From the NCBI GenBank assembly GCA_026419705.1, contig JANZYY010000263.1, positions 1 through 7,032 on the forward strand: a DNA stretch of 7,032 nucleotides. The letters are read 5' to 3'. Shown here one piece after another: positions 5,872 to 7,032 of the stretch. The number at the start of each line of letters is the position of its first letter. Within the stretch, counting starts at the first letter, position 1. This DNA is from Fischerella sp. (GTDB taxonomy: Bacteria; Cyanobacteriota; Cyanobacteriia; Cyanobacteriales; Nostocaceae). The translations under genes were made by a program, and so were the position numbers. The notes below the pieces were generated by a model. It searched no databases. It was not told the DNA's origin and saw only the letters and a list, made by a program, of their open reading frames with translations.

Positions 5872-6175
5872 TTTCTTATCCTTGAATCAATCCAACGGTT
5901 GGGATCGGGACGGTAGACAGTGATTAATTTTACTGTTTGGTTAGCTTGATTGTATGCCCAAACACTATGAATAGGTTCACCTGTTGAGTTCCATCCCTTA
6001 GACAAGCAGGTAAAGGATATGCATCTGGGTAATCTTCGATAATTTCGCCACCTTGCTCTACTGAAAAGTATATTTCTTCAATGTTGAGAGGGTCGGCAAG
6101 AGCTTCACTTATGCTGTGTCTAGATTTAATAACTTTACCTGTATTGAGTGCGTTTATAATGTCTTTTATATCCAT
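5868..6175 (-). pseudogene. DUF4258-type gene broken by a single-base frameshift
   Basis: From ATG at 6175 the frame encodes a DUF4258-like N-terminus: a helix (MDIKDIINALNTGKVIKSRH), then IEEIYFSVEQGGEIIEDYPD and PLPACL at residues 54-59. It then runs into non-family sequence and stops at 5930. Another frame resumes at once with KGWNSTGEPIHSVWAYNQ and ends LITVYRPDPNRWID plus a basic tail, exactly the C-terminal half expected of the family, stopping at 5868-5870. Adding one base near 5991-6004 (CTAAGGGATGG read as CTAAAGGGATGG) restores a 102-residue protein. DUF4258 proteins are small and often sit in toxin-antitoxin-like pairs; a nuclease-like toxin role is inference. No standard -1 slippery heptamer is visible, so mutation or sequencing error is likelier than recoding. 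A TTG at 6199 is a possible longer start. Confidence 0.75.
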
Positions 6176-6268
6176 CTTAAGAGATATATAGCGATTCAAT
6201 TCACACCAATATGCGAAGATATCAAAAATAACTTTACGCCTTTACGTGATATTTTTAATAATCATCTC

Positions 6269-7032
6269 TCACACAATATCTTTCCGCTTTTGCAACAACA
6301 GCGCCACAGCTAAATAAACCAACGTATGCACAGCCAAAATTCCCCAATTTAAACCCAAATTCTTCCAAGTAGGATCGTAAACAGAAGACGCTGCAAAAAT
6401 ATTATCTAAAGATGGTACACCCGGAGTACTGTTTGGAACCATTGCATTAACATCAACTAAGACTCCATAAGCACCAATCGACCATCTACTAATTGTTAGC
6501 CAACCGAGTTTAGCTGCTAATCCTGTCAATTCAAACAGCACCCCTGAGAGAATGATTTGAGGAATCATAATCAAGGGAAGAATACTATTTGCTTCGTTTT
6601 CATTCTTAACAAAAGCAGAAATCATTAAACTGAGGCTGACACTGGCTAGTAGGGTTAAAAAGGTAGTAATACCTAAACCCAAAAACCAAGGCATGAGATT
6701 AGATTCTGGTGATTTGAAACCCACTAAGATCGCTGCAACAATTAACAGTGTTTGCAGCAAAACAAAACCAGAACGAATCAGAACTTTGGAACCCAAATAA
6801 GGAAATAAGCCTAAGTTGATGAGTCTTTCTCGCGCATAAATAGCTGCTTCTTTGACAATTTCTCGTACGGAACTAGAAAGTCCTACCCAAATTCCTATAC
6901 AGCTGAAGATAAATAGTACTTTGAGTGCTAACGGGCCTTGAGTAATTTCTGCCGGATCGAGTTTTTTTAGCGGTGTCTCGTCTCGCAAGATCCAAGCAGT
7001 CAGCGCGATCGCGATCGGTCCCGATACCATAG
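6269..7032 (-). CDS. ABC transporter, ABCG/White-type permease domain (C-terminal part)
   Basis: The last 253 residues of a protein whose 5' part lies beyond the right edge. The sequence matches the ABC-2 membrane domain of ABCG half-transporters. A first helix lies near the window edge, followed by the family segment WVGLSSSVREIVKEAAIYAR at about residues 48-67 and RERLINLGLFPYLGSKVL. Further helices follow near 88-104, 112-138 and 148-165, the last including PLIMIPQIILSGVLFEL, and a final helix lies near 229-246. A polar loop at about 180-225 precedes the last helix, and the protein ends QKRKDIV. In cyanobacteria such permease domains are usually fused behind an ATPase domain, sometimes with an FHA domain, but that part is not in view. 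The substrate is unknown. The ATG at 7028-7030 is most likely internal. The DUF4258 cassette follows on the same strand, 93 bp downstream. Confidence 0.85.
   Translation of the reverse strand, partial: MVSGPIAIALTAWILRDETPLKKLDPAEITQGPLALKVLFIFSCIGIWVGLSSSVREIVKEAAIYARERLINLGLFPYLGSKVLIRSGFVLLQTLLIVAAILVGFKSPESNLMPWFLGLGITTFLTLLASVSLSLMISAFVKNENEANSILPLIMIPQIILSGVLFELTGLAAKLGWLTISRWSIGAYGVLVDVNAMVPNSTPGVPSLDNIFAASSVYDPTWKNLGLNWGILAVHTLVYLAVALLLQKRKDIV

Noticed and set aside
5991..6004. Programmed -1 frameshifting in the DUF4258 gene
   Set aside because: The junction lacks an X XXY YYZ slippery heptamer and I see no clear downstream pseudoknot, so mutation or sequencing error is simpler.
6210..6260. 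AAAAATA/TATTTTT inverted repeat and TTTACG direct repeat between the DUF4258 and ABC transporter genes
   Set aside because: The arms are only 7 bp and wholly A/T, which is expected by chance in such AT-rich DNA.

Overview
The window looks like chromosomal DNA of a filamentous, Nostoc/Anabaena-type cyanobacterium. Four exact copies of the HIP1 octamer GCGATCGC lie at 562, 4842, 5402 and 7005. Intergenic spacers carry short tandem degenerate repeats (ACTAACT/ACTAACC and G-rich heptamer-like units) typical of this group. The recognisable proteins are cyanobacterial or plastid types: a VTE5-like phytol kinase and a DUF1350 protein. The genes are ordinary housekeeping and accessory genes. I saw no rRNA, tRNA, CRISPR array, transposase or phage gene.

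Layout. 1-328: no credible gene; a degraded cyanobacterial repeat and an AT-only inverted repeat. 329-1030 (-): six-helix membrane protein of unknown function. 1330-1731 (+): secreted small protein with a His/Tyr/Arg-rich tail. 1759-1856: tandem-repeat hairpin at the convergent junction with 1844-2554 (-), a phytol kinase-like membrane enzyme with a TTG start. 2604-2834 (+): YidD, divergent from the kinase across 49 bp, with a GTG start. 2835-3291: repeat-rich spacer with a hairpin and a possible promoter. 3292-4287 (+): DUF1350 alpha/beta-hydrolase-like protein. 4288-4913: spacer with an inverted repeat, a tandem repeat, and a small ORF at 4510-4689 that may be a decaying gene. 4914-5621 (+): VanX/DdpX-type D-Ala-D-Ala dipeptidase. 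5704-6175 (-): a two-gene cassette, a frameshifted DUF4258 gene whose TGA overlaps the ATG of a 55-residue coiled-coil protein. 6269-7032 (-): C-terminal half of an ABCG-type ABC transporter permease that runs off the window.

How the genes relate. Most are monocistronic neighbours without an evident shared pathway. The exception is the DUF4258/small-protein pair, whose ATGA overlap implies translational coupling and whose arrangement resembles a toxin-antitoxin module. In this copy the DUF4258 reading frame is broken by what looks like a single missing base, and the downstream ORF remains intact. This is the most interesting locus in the window, but it is a candidate rather than a demonstrated new system.
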